55,077 nt of DNA from Akkermansia muciniphila (lineage in GTDB: Bacteria > Verrucomicrobiota > Verrucomicrobiia > Limisphaerales > SIAT01). Under the pieces are notes generated by a model. The model searched no databases, was not told the origin of the DNA, and saw only the letters and a list, made by a program, of their open reading frames with translations. Below, in pieces: positions 7,432 through 15,542 of the stretch. Made by a program: the position numbers and the translations under genes. Location of the stretch: contig CAMASG010000006.1 in NCBI GenBank assembly GCA_945860945.1, forward strand, positions 1 to 55,077, written 5' to 3'. The stretch's first letter is position 1. Each line of letters begins with the position of its first letter.

Positions 7432-9498
7432 CGGCGGCTGCGAATCCGCTGGCAGCGGCAACGGCGGCGGAGTTAAAGGAGGCACGGGCGCTGTCTTCGC
7501 GCTGGTCTTTACGCTGCCATCGCCGTGGAGCGTGTGGTTGTGGATGGGGCATCGCGCGACGATGCTGGCCGGCGTGAGTTTGCCGGTGACAGGCATCAGT
7601 TGGTAGGTGGCGTTGAGCGGAGTGAATGCTGTCCAGTTCGCGGCGGATTGGCGCTGTTTGTCATCGGGGCAGACGAGGGCTGTGGGCGAGGGGAGTTCGG
7701 CGGAGACATCCTTCCACGACGTCGGCATCTTCTGATTGTCCTCTTGGTAAATCAGCACGGCGAGACCGGCTTGTTTCAGATTAGTCTGGCACTCGGTCCC
7801 TTCGGTTGAGCCGCGGGCTTTGGAGACGGCGGGCAGGATGAATCCGGCGGCGATGGCGGCGGGCAGCACGCCTGCCTGCAGAGCGAGGCTTTGGGGTCCG
7901 CTCGTGGTGGCGAGGCTGTCGAGTTGGATGCCTTCGCTGGTGACCTTCAGTACGCCGAAGTGGGAGAAGGGCGGTGCCTTCGGATCGTTGAAGAAGCTCA
8001 TCATCTCGTTGATCTCCGGCGGCGCATCCTTGGCGGCGGATTGCTGGAGTTGCTGGAGAGTCTGACCCATGCGGGCGCTGACGAACTGGAACTGGTTGCC
8101 GTCTAGAGCGGTGCCTTTCGAGAGCTTCTGGAATTCCTCGCTGGCGACCAAGCCGGGTGTCTCGCCACTTTTAATGGCAACGATTTCCTTCGCCAACGCG
8201 AGAGTGCTGCAGACGACCACGTAGCCGTCGGCCTTGAACATCGTGACCTGTAGCGGCACGGGCAACGGCAGCGGCATCATGGCCGTCAGCTCGTTGGTGC
8301 CAACGGCGATTTTCTGCGGCTTGATGGGGCCGAGAGCGAGGAACGGTTCGATGGCTTGCGCGACCTTGTCGTCTTTCGCCTTGAGCAGAACGATGATGCC
8401 CGGCTCAGGGAATTCCATCACCTTATCGCCCACGGGGAACGGGATTTTCTTCGCGTCATTGAGAGTGATGGCGATGCCCACCTCGCTGACGGAAGCGAGC
8501 AGGCCTTCGATCATCGGGCCGGTCTGCGGGTTGGCCGAAATCTGGTTGAACATCTCGATGAGCGCTTTATCGCCGGACTGCTGGACGAGCGTCTTGATCC
8601 AGTCCCACGCGAGCTTGGCGTCGAGGTCGGTGTGGTAGGCGAAGGCGGTACTGGGGGGGAGCAGCTTGATCGCGGCGAGCTCGGGCGGATTGGCTCTGAA
8701 GAGTTTCCAAAGTTTGCCGTCGCTCTTGTCGGGGTAATGGTGCGCGGCGAGGCGATTGCGATAGAGACCTTTCTCGACGGCGAAGCTGCTGAGCCCCACG
8801 CCGCTGACATCCATCAAGCCGCTTTCCCGATAAGCTTGGCGAAGAAGCTTGAGGCCGGTGTTTGCATCGGGTCCTGTGGCCGGTCCCGTACCGCTCGGCG
8901 GTTGCGCCTTCTCGGCGATTTTTGAAAAACCTTCGAAGAGCTGATCGGCCTGCGCGCCGAGCTGCTCGGTGCTTAGATACATGAAGAGCTGGCCGTGTGT
9001 GTCGAGGTGCTTGGCGACCTCCGCGTAGCTGGATTTCTCGGCGGAAACTTTAGCGGGCGCGCCGGACTTCTTGGACTTTTTAACCATCGCCATGGCCGGC
9101 GTGGGCGCCGCTTCCGGATTCAACAGGCCAGGCAGGAACCAACCGGCGGCGAGGCCGATGCACAAAGCGAGCCCGACGACGCTGATGACAAGTGCTCGGT
9201 TACCTTTCTTCGGCGCGCCGGCGGCGGTTACGACAGGGGCGGTCTCTGCCTTTGCAGTTTTGCCCGGGGTCTTCGGTGCTGCGGCTTTGAGGAGCTGGCT
9301 TTTCGGTGACGCGGCGGCCATTTCGAGCGTGGCAAAGTCGGCAGCGAATTCGATGAAGTCGGAGAGCGGCACCCAGTCCTCGAGGCCTTCCTTGAAGGCG
9401 AGCGTCGTGCCGAGCACTCGCCCTTCGCGGATCCAACTGCGTAGTTCCTGCTCTTCAATGGGACCGTACTCCTGGCCGTCGTCGTAGATTTTGTACAT
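7417..9498 (-). CDS. GYF_2 (DUF4339) domain membrane-anchored protein with H-x9-DG-like tail
   Basis: A 693-aa protein with four recognisable parts. Residues 1-50 (MYKIYDDGQEYGPIEEQELRSWIREGRV) are a GYF_2/DUF4339 domain. An Ala/Pro/Lys-rich linker follows. One transmembrane segment lies near residue 110 (ALVISVVGLALCIGLAAGWFL). A large exported part contains a DUF3352-like stretch (GQLFMYLSTEQLGAQADQLFEGF). The last 110 residues (CQTNLKQAGLAVLIYQEDNQKMP, ending HNHTLHGDGSV) resemble the C-terminus of DUF1559 pseudopilin-like proteins. I start at the ATG at 9498, preceded by GAGG with 5 nt spacing; the track's earlier start is unsupported. The function is unknown. Confidence 0.75.
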   Translation of the reverse strand: MYKIYDDGQEYGPIEEQELRSWIREGRVLGTTLAFKEGLEDWVPLSDFIEFAADFATLEMAAASPKSQLLKAAAPKTPGKTAKAETAPVVTAAGAPKKGNRALVISVVGLALCIGLAAGWFLPGLLNPEAAPTPAMAMVKKSKKSGAPAKVSAEKSSYAEVAKHLDTHGQLFMYLSTEQLGAQADQLFEGFSKIAEKAQPPSGTGPATGPDANTGLKLLRQAYRESGLMDVSGVGLSSFAVEKGLYRNRLAAHHYPDKSDGKLWKLFRANPPELAAIKLLPPSTAFAYHTDLDAKLAWDWIKTLVQQSGDKALIEMFNQISANPQTGPMIEGLLASVSEVGIAITLNDAKKIPFPVGDKVMEFPEPGIIVLLKAKDDKVAQAIEPFLALGPIKPQKIAVGTNELTAMMPLPLPVPLQVTMFKADGYVVVCSTLALAKEIVAIKSGETPGLVASEEFQKLSKGTALDGNQFQFVSARMGQTLQQLQQSAAKDAPPEINEMMSFFNDPKAPPFSHFGVLKVTSEGIQLDSLATTSGPQSLALQAGVLPAAIAAGFILPAVSKARGSTEGTECQTNLKQAGLAVLIYQEDNQKMPTSWKDVSAELPSPTALVCPDDKQRQSAANWTAFTPLNATYQLMPVTGKLTPASIVARCPIHNHTLHGDGSVKTSAKTAPVPPLTPPPLPLPADSQPPKKAL

Positions 9499-9631
9499 AG
9501 CTGCCTCGTGTCGCTGGGTGGGGCGGACTTCTGCGCCGAGCTTAACGAAGAGCTTGAAGCGGCTCAACTAAAACGTTGGAACAAACAACGTGCGGTAGCA
9601 TTGGCACCGTGGCCGTATGTTTTGCGGCCGT

Positions 9632-10582
9632 TTACGGGTTCACCACGTTCTGCGGCCGGTCGGCGAGGAAGGCTTTCAGATTCGCCACGGCCGTTTCCAT
9701 CAAGCGCGCGCGGGCGGCGCGTGTGGCCCAAGCGATGTGCGGGGTGATGAGGCAATTGCGCGCGGTGAAGAGCGGGTGATTGGCTGCTGGCGGTTCGACG
9801 GAAAGGACATCCAGCGCCGCGCCAGCGATACGGCCGCTGTTCAACGCGTCCGCCAACGCCGGTTCATCCACGAGCGGACCGCGCGCGGTGTTGACGAGGA
9901 ACGCCGTCGGCTTCATCAGCGCGAGGCGCGAAGCGTTCACGAGGCCCTTGTTCTCCGGCGTGAGCGGGCAGTGCAAGCTGATGATGTCTGCTTCGCGAAA
10001 GAGCGTTTCGAGTTCGACAAACGTCACGCCGTCCACCTTCTTCGGCGCACGGGATTGAGCGATGATTTTCATCCCGAACGCGCGCGCCACATTCGCGACC
10101 GCCTCGCCGATGCGCCCGTAGCCGACGATGCCGAGCGTGAGGCTGTCGAGCTCGATGAGCGGATGATCCCAGTAGCAGAAATCGGGGCTCTGGCTCCAGC
10201 GGCCGTCGCGCACGGTCTGGCCGTGATGGCCGGTGCGGTGCGCCAGTTCGAGGATGAGCGCCATCACCATTTGCGCGACGGACTTCGTGCCGTACCCAGG
10301 CACGTTGCACACCGCCACGCCGCGCTCGCGGGCGGCTGCGGCGTCCACCACATTGAAGCCCGTGGCGAGCACACCGATGAAACGCAGCTTCGGTAGTTGC
10401 AAAAGCGTGTCGCGGCTGAGAACGGTTTTGTTCGTGAAGAGAATCTCGGCGTCGCGCGCGTGCGCTACGATTTGGTCGGTCGGAGTGCGGTCGTGGATGG
10501 TGCAGGTGCCGAGCGTGCGAAGGGCGTCCCAGCTCAAGTCGCCGGGGTTCAAAGTGTGGCCATCGAGGACAACGATATTCAT
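9632..10582 (-). CDS. D-2-hydroxyacid dehydrogenase (glycerate/hydroxypyruvate reductase-like)
   Basis: A 316-aa NAD-dependent dehydrogenase. The nucleotide-binding glycine motif is TLGIVGYGRIGEAVA (about 145-160). The catalytic triad is seen as Arg in NTARGPLVDE, Glu in DVLSVEPP and His in ITPHIAWAT. The closest family is 2-hydroxyacid/glycerate dehydrogenase rather than PGDH, since there is no ACT domain. The ORF track extends it to 10909, which would overlap FmdB; MNIVVLDG at 10582 is the natural start. A -10-like CATACT lies 7 nt before it, but no convincing -35 is present. Confidence 0.9.
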   Translation of the reverse strand: MNIVVLDGHTLNPGDLSWDALRTLGTCTIHDRTPTDQIVAHARDAEILFTNKTVLSRDTLLQLPKLRFIGVLATGFNVVDAAAARERGVAVCNVPGYGTKSVAQMVMALILELAHRTGHHGQTVRDGRWSQSPDFCYWDHPLIELDSLTLGIVGYGRIGEAVANVARAFGMKIIAQSRAPKKVDGVTFVELETLFREADIISLHCPLTPENKGLVNASRLALMKPTAFLVNTARGPLVDEPALADALNSGRIAGAALDVLSVEPPAANHPLFTARNCLITPHIAWATRAARARLMETAVANLKAFLADRPQNVVNP

Positions 10583-10633
10583 CTCCGCGAGTATGCTTCG
10601 AGGGTTGCGCCAAGGCGAGCGCACTGTGCGATG

Positions 10634-10662
10634 TTGAAAACGAAATCGGCGACCGCTATTGT
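10634..10662 (+). promoter_or_regulatory. Predicted promoter of fmdB-like gene (leaderless)
   Basis: TTGAAA (10634-10639), a 17-nt spacer and TATTGT (10657-10662) are followed by 6 nt and the ATG at 10669. With the usual 7-nt offset the first transcribed base would be the A of ATG. No Shine-Dalgarno is present. Confidence 0.6.
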
Positions 10663-10668
10663 CCGAGC

Positions 10669-10899
10669 ATGCCGATTTACGAGTTTCATTGTGGCAAGTG
10701 CGAGAAAGAGAGCGAACTGCTGGTGCGCTCGGCGAATTGGGAGGGAACACCCTGCCCGCACTGCGGTTCAACGCCGCTGGAGAAGAAGCTTTCCGTGTTC
10801 GCCTCGAAGGTGGAAGGAGGCGCGGGCGAAGCGCCGGCTTGCTCGAGCGTGCCGAGTTCCTGCGGCCGCTGCGGAACCGGTGTGCCGCATTCGCACTGA
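10669..10899 (+). CDS. FmdB family zinc-ribbon protein
   Basis: A 76-aa protein of the FmdB/CxxC-CxxC regulatory family. MPIYEFHCGKCEKESELL and PCPHCGSTPLEKKLSVF carry the two CxxC knuckles that bind zinc. The C-terminal CSSVPSSCGRCGTGVPHSH is a Cys-rich tail seen in many members. The name comes from a putative regulator next to formamidase; the molecular role is unproven. It is divergent from the hydroxyacid dehydrogenase (86 bp between the two starts) and 61 bp upstream of the enolase-superfamily gene. Confidence 0.88.
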   Translation: MPIYEFHCGKCEKESELLVRSANWEGTPCPHCGSTPLEKKLSVFASKVEGGAGEAPACSSVPSSCGRCGTGVPHSH

Positions 10900-10960
10900 G
10901 ATCCGCCATCGCGGCAAATTAATGCTCGCCCGCCACGCGCGGCTGCGTTAACGAAGAGGG

Positions 10961-12178
10961 ATGAGCACCCCGTCTTCAAATTCACTTCTGGGCCGTCGCG
11001 AGTTTTTGACCGCTGCCAGCACGACTGCTGCCGCGTGGGCTTTATTGCAGGACGCCGCGGGCGCGGAGAATCCCGCTGCCAACGTCACGGACAAAACCTC
11101 CACCATTCGTATCACCGGCCTGCGCACGTATTGGGTCGGGCCGATTGTGTTTCTGCGAGTGGAGACCAATCACGGCGTCGTCGGCTGGGGCGAAGTGAAG
11201 GGTGTGGATCCGCGCGTTTCGAAGCCGCTGGCCGAATCGCTCTTCGAGCTGTTGATCGGCGAGAACCCCACACGTATCGAGCATCTATGGCAGAAGCTGT
11301 ATCGTGCGCACCGCGACATTCGCGGCGGCGCGTTTCTCGTTCACACACTGGCTGGCTTCGACATGGCGCTGTGGGACATCACCGGCAAGCTCTGGGGCGT
11401 GCCGGTTTACCGGATGCTCGGCGGGCCGACGCGCGACCGCATCCGCGTCTATCACACGGCAAAGGCAGTGAAGGTTCCGCCGCACGGCGTCTACGAACAT
11501 TCCGGCACGCCCGCGGACATCGACCGGATGGTGAACGCCATCAAGGCCGCGCGCGAGAAGGTCGGGCCCGACGGCGCGGTGATGTTCGACGCGCACAGCG
11601 CCGTGCCGCCTGCCACGCTTATCCAGCTCGCCGCCGCCATCAAGCCGTACGATGTGCTGTTCATCGAGGAGCCTGCTGTGCCCGGAAACATCGAGGTTTT
11701 CAAGCGGCTGAAACAATCCATCAACATCCCGTTGGCAACCGGCGAGCGCGACCGGACGATCTGGGAATTTGTCGCGTATCTGCACGAGCGCTGCATCGAC
11801 ATCGTGCAGCCTGACTGCTGCCACACCGGCGGCATCACCTCGATGAAGAAGATCGCCACGCTAGCCGAGGCGTATCACGTGCCGCTCGCGCCGCATTGCA
11901 CGGCGAACTTCCTCGGCATCGCCGCCAGTCTGCACGTCACCGCGTCGATCCCGCTCTTCCTCATCCACGAGTTTTATCCGGACAACCACGGCTTCAATCT
12001 CAAGGGCATCACGCGGATGGACTTCGAGGTGGACAAGGACGGCTACGTCTCGCTGCCGCCGGGACCGGGCCTCGGCGTGGAGGTGGATGAGAAATTTCTG
12101 GAGACGGCTGCCAAACAGCCGCAGACGTACAAATGGCCCGGCGCGAAATTGCGCGACGGCTCGGTCGCCGATTATTGA
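10961..12178 (+). CDS. Mandelate racemase/enolase superfamily enzyme with Tat signal
   Basis: A 405-aa protein of the mandelate-racemase subgroup. LGRREFLTAASTTAAAWALL at the N-terminus is a Tat signal, unusual for an enzyme class that normally works in the cytoplasm. The N-terminal capping domain is ITGLRTYWVGPIVFLRVETNHGVVGWGE. The metal ligands of the barrel are Asp in VMFDAHSA, Glu in FIEEPA and Glu in ATGERD. The acid/base region is VQPDCCHTGGIT plus APHCTANFLG. The layout resembles sugar-acid dehydratases such as galactonate dehydratase; the exact substrate is not resolvable. It converges on the alcohol dehydrogenase with an 18-bp gap. Confidence 0.88.
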   Translation: MSTPSSNSLLGRREFLTAASTTAAAWALLQDAAGAENPAANVTDKTSTIRITGLRTYWVGPIVFLRVETNHGVVGWGEVKGVDPRVSKPLAESLFELLIGENPTRIEHLWQKLYRAHRDIRGGAFLVHTLAGFDMALWDITGKLWGVPVYRMLGGPTRDRIRVYHTAKAVKVPPHGVYEHSGTPADIDRMVNAIKAAREKVGPDGAVMFDAHSAVPPATLIQLAAAIKPYDVLFIEEPAVPGNIEVFKRLKQSINIPLATGERDRTIWEFVAYLHERCIDIVQPDCCHTGGITSMKKIATLAEAYHVPLAPHCTANFLGIAASLHVTASIPLFLIHEFYPDNHGFNLKGITRMDFEVDKDGYVSLPPGPGLGVEVDEKFLETAAKQPQTYKWPGAKLRDGSVADY

Positions 12179-12195
12179 ACGGAATCGCCCCGTTC
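12177..12195. terminator. Weak hairpin between convergent genes
   Basis: GAACGG, a 7-nt loop and CCGTTC form a 6-bp stem overlapping the stop of the enolase-superfamily gene and ending just before the stop of the alcohol dehydrogenase. The T tract is poor, so termination is uncertain. Confidence 0.3.
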
Positions 12196-12196
12196 T

Positions 12197-13327
12197 TCAA
12201 TCGAACCGGATCACTTGCCGCACCGCTTCACCGCGCGCGAGGGCATCGAAGCCTTCGTTGATCTCTTCCAACCGCAACGTCCGCGTGATGAGCCGGTCCA
12301 CCGGCAGTCGCCCCGTCTGGTGCAATTCGATGAAGCGCGGGATGTCGCGTCGCGGCACGCACGAGCCCATGTAACTGCCGCGTACCACCCGTTCCTCCAC
12401 GCTGAGCGTGACGGCTGGCACACTGAAAAGCCGCTTCGCATCCGGCAGGCTGATCGTCACCGTGTTGCCGCCCGGCCGCGTCGCATAAAATGCCTGCGCC
12501 ATACCGCACTCATTGCCCGTCGCCTCAATCGCGTGATTCACTCCGCCGCTGGACAGCTCGCGCACCTGCGCCACCGCGTCAGCGGCGGAGGAGTTCACCG
12601 TGTGCGTGGCGCCGAGTTCCTTTGCCAACGCGAGTTTATGCTCGAGCAAATCCACGGCGATGATTGGTGAAGCGCCCGCCGCAACTGCGCCCATCACCGC
12701 ACTCAACCCAACGCCGCCGAGCCCGAACACCGCCACGCTTTCGCCCGGCCGCACGCTCGCGGTATTGAAAACCGCGCCCGCGCCAGTGACCACCGCGCAA
12801 CCGAAGAGCGCCGCAGTGGCGAGCGGAAGGCGTCGATCGATCTTCACCAACGATTCGGCGACGGCGATGGTGTGGTGCGAAAAAGCCGCGATACCGCAGT
12901 GGTGATGCACCGGTTGGCCGCGCGAATTGATGAACCGCCGCGCGCCGTTCAGCAGCGTGCCGGCGAGATTGGCGCGGTTGCCGTTGACGCAGAGCGCTGG
13001 CTTGCCGGCCTTGCAATAAACGCAATGTCCGCAGGTCGGGATGAAGCTGAACACGACGTGGTCGTCCGGCGCGAAACCCGTCACGCCGGCGCCGATTTCG
13101 CGCACGATGCCGCTCGCCTCGTGGCCGAGCACGATGGGCAGCGGCCGCGGCCGCGAGCCGTTCATCACGGAGAGATCGGAGTGGCAGAGACCGGCGGCAG
13201 CGATTTCGACGAGCACCTCGCCGGGGCCGGGCGGGGCGAGTTCCAATTCCTCGATCACCAGCGGTCGTGTGACGGCGTAAGGCGCCGACTGGCCTGTTTC
13301 GTAGAGAACAGCGGCGGTGGTTTTCAT
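12197..13327 (-). CDS. Zinc-dependent alcohol dehydrogenase
   Basis: A 376-aa medium-chain dehydrogenase. The catalytic zinc ligands are Cys in GLCHSDLS, His in GHEASG and a downstream Cys in FGCAVVTGAGAV. The structural zinc loop CGHCVYCKAGKPALC has all four cysteines. The NAD site is AVFGLGGVGLSAV. Length and loop pattern resemble the class-III-like bacterial alcohol dehydrogenases that oxidise primary alcohols or S-conjugates. The track ORF reaches 13468, but MKTTAAVLYE at 13327 is the proper start. On the minus strand TTGCCT-17-CATCTT lies 12 nt upstream. Confidence 0.9.
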   Translation of the reverse strand: MKTTAAVLYETGQSAPYAVTRPLVIEELELAPPGPGEVLVEIAAAGLCHSDLSVMNGSRPRPLPIVLGHEASGIVREIGAGVTGFAPDDHVVFSFIPTCGHCVYCKAGKPALCVNGNRANLAGTLLNGARRFINSRGQPVHHHCGIAAFSHHTIAVAESLVKIDRRLPLATAALFGCAVVTGAGAVFNTASVRPGESVAVFGLGGVGLSAVMGAVAAGASPIIAVDLLEHKLALAKELGATHTVNSSAADAVAQVRELSSGGVNHAIEATGNECGMAQAFYATRPGGNTVTISLPDAKRLFSVPAVTLSVEERVVRGSYMGSCVPRRDIPRFIELHQTGRLPVDRLITRTLRLEEINEGFDALARGEAVRQVIRFD

Positions 13328-13381
13328 CGTGCGTGCCTGAAGATGAGCCAAGTGCGCGATGAAGGCAAATGCGCATTGCCG

Positions 13382-13410
13382 TTGAACCGCGCCGTGGCGG
13401 TGCATTAACT
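13382..13410 (+). promoter_or_regulatory. Predicted promoter of the sufE/csdE-like gene
   Basis: TTGAAC (13382-13387), a 17-nt spacer and TTAACT (13405-13410) are followed by 8 nt and the ATG at 13419. Transcription would begin one or two bases before the start codon. The same -35 box TTGAAC occurs before exbB, ymdB and dapF. Confidence 0.55.
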
Positions 13411-13418
13411 TCCATGCG

Positions 13419-13850
13419 ATGACGCTCGTGGAAAAGCAACAGACGCTCGTCGCGGAATTTTCGTCCATCCGCGATGCACAGGCGCGACTGACTCACGTGA
13501 TTGAGCGCGGCCGGAAGCATCCATCGCTCGCCGAAGCGCAGCGCACCGAGGCGAATCGCGTCGAAGGCTGCCTCGCGCGGCTTTGGCTCGCGTGCGAGAT
13601 TCGCGAGAGTGATTGCCATTTCGTGTGCGACTCCGATTCCGCCGTCGTCAAAGGCATCGCCGCCTTGCTGTGCGAGTTTTACAGCGATCAGGGGGCGGAT
13701 GAGATTGTGTCAGTGGAGCCAGATTTTCTCTCCGAGATCGGACTTTCTCGTCAACTCACCGGCAACCGGCGCAACGCGTTGACGCGTGTACGCGAGACGA
13801 TTCGCGCCTTCGCGCAGCGGCAGTTGAAAACGCCAAATCAACCGAGATGA
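13419..13850 (+). CDS. SufE/CsdE family sulfur acceptor
   Basis: A 143-aa cysteine-desulfurase partner. RVEGCLARLWL places the persulfide-accepting Cys at residue 51, as in E. coli SufE. These proteins take sulfur from SufS or CsdA; no desulfurase is in the window. SufE and CsdE cannot be separated by eye, but tcdA (csdL in E. coli, where it neighbours csdE) is one gene away, which tilts the call to a CsdE-type role. The stop overlaps the tatD start by 4 bp (ATGA), so the two are translationally coupled. Confidence 0.88.
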   Translation: MTLVEKQQTLVAEFSSIRDAQARLTHVIERGRKHPSLAEAQRTEANRVEGCLARLWLACEIRESDCHFVCDSDSAVVKGIAALLCEFYSDQGADEIVSVEPDFLSEIGLSRQLTGNRRNALTRVRETIRAFAQRQLKTPNQPR

Positions 13851-14653
13851 GTCCCCGTTTTTACGACGCGCACAATCATCTGCAAGATGGCCGGTTCGGA
13901 CCGGACACGGACGCGATTGTGGCGACGACGGCCCGCGCGGGCGTGGCGCGAATGGTGGTGAATGGTTCGTGCGAAGAAGATTGGTCAGCCGTGCTCGAGT
14001 TGGCGCGGCGGCATCCGTGCGTGCTGCCGAGCTTCGGTTATCATCCGTGGTACGCGCATGAACGCACGCCGCGCTGGCGCGAAGAGTTGGAACGGTTTCT
14101 CGCCTCCGCGCCCTCGGCCATCGGCGAGATTGGCCTCGACCGCTGGATTGAAAACTCCGACCTCGCGGCGCAGGAGGAGACGTTCGTCTGGCAACTCCGT
14201 CTCGCGGCCGATCGGAATCTGCCCGCGAGTATTCACTGTCTCAAGGCGTGGGGCTGGCTGTACGATTTGCTGCGCGCGAACCCCCGGCCGGCGCGTGGAT
14301 TTCTGCTTCATTCTTACGGCGGCCCGCGCGAGATGATCGAGCCGCTCGCGCGTCTCGGCGCGTATTTTTCGCTGCCCGGCTATTTCGCTCACGCGCGGAA
14401 GGAACGTCAGCGCGAGGTGTTTCGTCAGGTGCCGCTTGATCGTTTGCTCATCGAGACCGATGCGCCGGATCAGTCATTGCCGGACGAACTCAATCGCCAT
14501 CCACTCAATAATCCTCAGACGGGCAAGCCGGTGAACCATCCGGCGAACATTGTCGCCGTGTATGATTTCGCAGCCGGCTTGCTCGGCGAACCGGTCGAGA
14601 ATCTTGCTGCGCGAGTGGAAGAGAATTTCGTGCGACTTTTCGGCGCGTCGTGA
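13847..14653 (+). CDS. TatD family metal-dependent hydrolase
   Basis: A 268-aa TatD-type TIM-barrel hydrolase. The metal sites are YDAHNHLQDG (HxH, residues 8-10), IGEIGLDRW (bridging Glu, near 98), SIHCLKAWG and LHSYGG (His ligands), and LIETDAPDQ (Asp). TatD proteins are 3'-5' exonucleases or D-Tyr-tRNA deacylases. It overlaps sufE by 4 bp and converges on tcdA with a 12-bp gap. Unlike classical TatD it has a shortened central loop. Confidence 0.88.
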   Translation: MSPRFYDAHNHLQDGRFGPDTDAIVATTARAGVARMVVNGSCEEDWSAVLELARRHPCVLPSFGYHPWYAHERTPRWREELERFLASAPSAIGEIGLDRWIENSDLAAQEETFVWQLRLAADRNLPASIHCLKAWGWLYDLLRANPRPARGFLLHSYGGPREMIEPLARLGAYFSLPGYFAHARKERQREVFRQVPLDRLLIETDAPDQSLPDELNRHPLNNPQTGKPVNHPANIVAVYDFAAGLLGEPVENLAARVEENFVRLFGAS

Positions 14654-14665
14654 ATCGTTGCTGGC

Positions 14666-15445
14666 TCACGAATGCGGCGAAGTCAGCTTCGCTACCACGC
14701 ACGCGGTAGCGGCGAAACCAATCGCGCCGCTGACGAACGTGGCCGTGCCGAAGCCGATTTCGCAGTCGAGTTTCAGATCGCTCCCTGGTTCGCGATCGGC
14801 GCAGACCGTGCCGTCTCGCCACGGGAAAACCGGCGGTTCCACTGAGAAGACCGCTTCAACTCCAAACTTTTCCTCCGGCTGACGCGGGAATCCGTGTTCA
14901 GCGCGCAGGCGTTTGCGGGTCTGCTGGAGAAGTCGGTCATGCGAGGCTAAAGCGAGATCGGCGACGCGAATAGCGGTCGGGTCGCGCCGGCCACCCGCGC
15001 CGCCGCAGGTGACGAGCGGAATGCTCCGCGAACAGCATTCGGTGATGAGCAGACACTTGTTTCCAAGATGATCGATGGCATCGAGCACGCAGTCGAATTT
15101 GACGTGGAGCAGTCGCTCGGCGTTCTCGGCTGAAAAGAATTCTGTGACGGTGTGGATTTCAATGGATGGATTAATCGCGCGCGCGCGTCGCGCCATCACC
15201 TCGACTTTTGGCTGGCCAATTTCGCCGTCGAGCGCGTGGAGTTGGCGGTTCACGTTGCTCACGCAGACATCATCGAGATCCACCAGCGTGAGGCGGCCGA
15301 CACCGGTGCGAGCCAGCGCTTCCACGGCCCACGAACCGACGCCGCCGATGCCCACCACGCAGACGTGCGCGCGGGAAAGGCGCGCGAGGCCGTCGGCGCC
15401 GTACAGACGCCGGATGCCGCCGAAGCGCAGCTCATGATCGCTCAT
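14666..15445 (-). CDS. tcdA: tRNA threonylcarbamoyladenosine dehydratase
   Basis: A 259-aa ThiF/E1-like enzyme (CsdL/TcdA) that cyclises t6A37 to ct6A in tRNA in an ATP-dependent reaction. The nucleotide-binding motif is VCVVGIGGVGSWAVEAL, followed by LVDLDDVCVSNVNRQL, DAIDHLGNKCLLI and the family tail GAGGRRDPTAIRVADLA. The C-terminal FVSGAIGFAATACVVAKL is a hydrophobic helix as in TcdA. The track ORF starts at 15916; MSDHELRFGGI at 15445 is the correct start. On the minus strand TTGGCA-18-TTAGCT lies 6 nt upstream. It sits next to the sufE/csdE-like gene. Confidence 0.92.
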   Translation of the reverse strand: MSDHELRFGGIRRLYGADGLARLSRAHVCVVGIGGVGSWAVEALARTGVGRLTLVDLDDVCVSNVNRQLHALDGEIGQPKVEVMARRARAINPSIEIHTVTEFFSAENAERLLHVKFDCVLDAIDHLGNKCLLITECCSRSIPLVTCGGAGGRRDPTAIRVADLALASHDRLLQQTRKRLRAEHGFPRQPEEKFGVEAVFSVEPPVFPWRDGTVCADREPGSDLKLDCEIGFGTATFVSGAIGFAATACVVAKLTSPHS

Positions 15446-15506
15446 CGCACAAGCTAACACTGTGTCGTGGGCCGTTGCCAAGTTCGTTAAGTCGGGCTTT
15501 CCGCCA

Positions 15507-15535
15507 TTGAAGAGCGCCCCCGCGCCGCTTACGTT
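15507..15535 (+). promoter_or_regulatory. Predicted promoter of the flavodoxin gene
   Basis: TTGAAG (15507-15512), a 17-nt spacer and TACGTT (15530-15535) lie 7 nt before a GTG codon at 15543. This is the main reason for choosing that GTG rather than the GTG at 15462 used by the ORF track. Confidence 0.5.
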
Positions 15536-15542
15536 TGTCGCC

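Noticed and set aside
10583-10909. 109-residue N-terminal extension of the hydroxyacid dehydrogenase
   Set aside because: The extension overlaps the fmdB-like gene and its promoter, and has Ser/Arg-rich low-complexity sequence. The dehydrogenase domain begins exactly at MNIVVLDG.
15462-15542. 27-residue N-terminal extension of the flavodoxin
   Set aside because: It has no domain character and covers the predicted promoter boxes. The FMN loop begins a few residues after the GTG at 15543, as expected.
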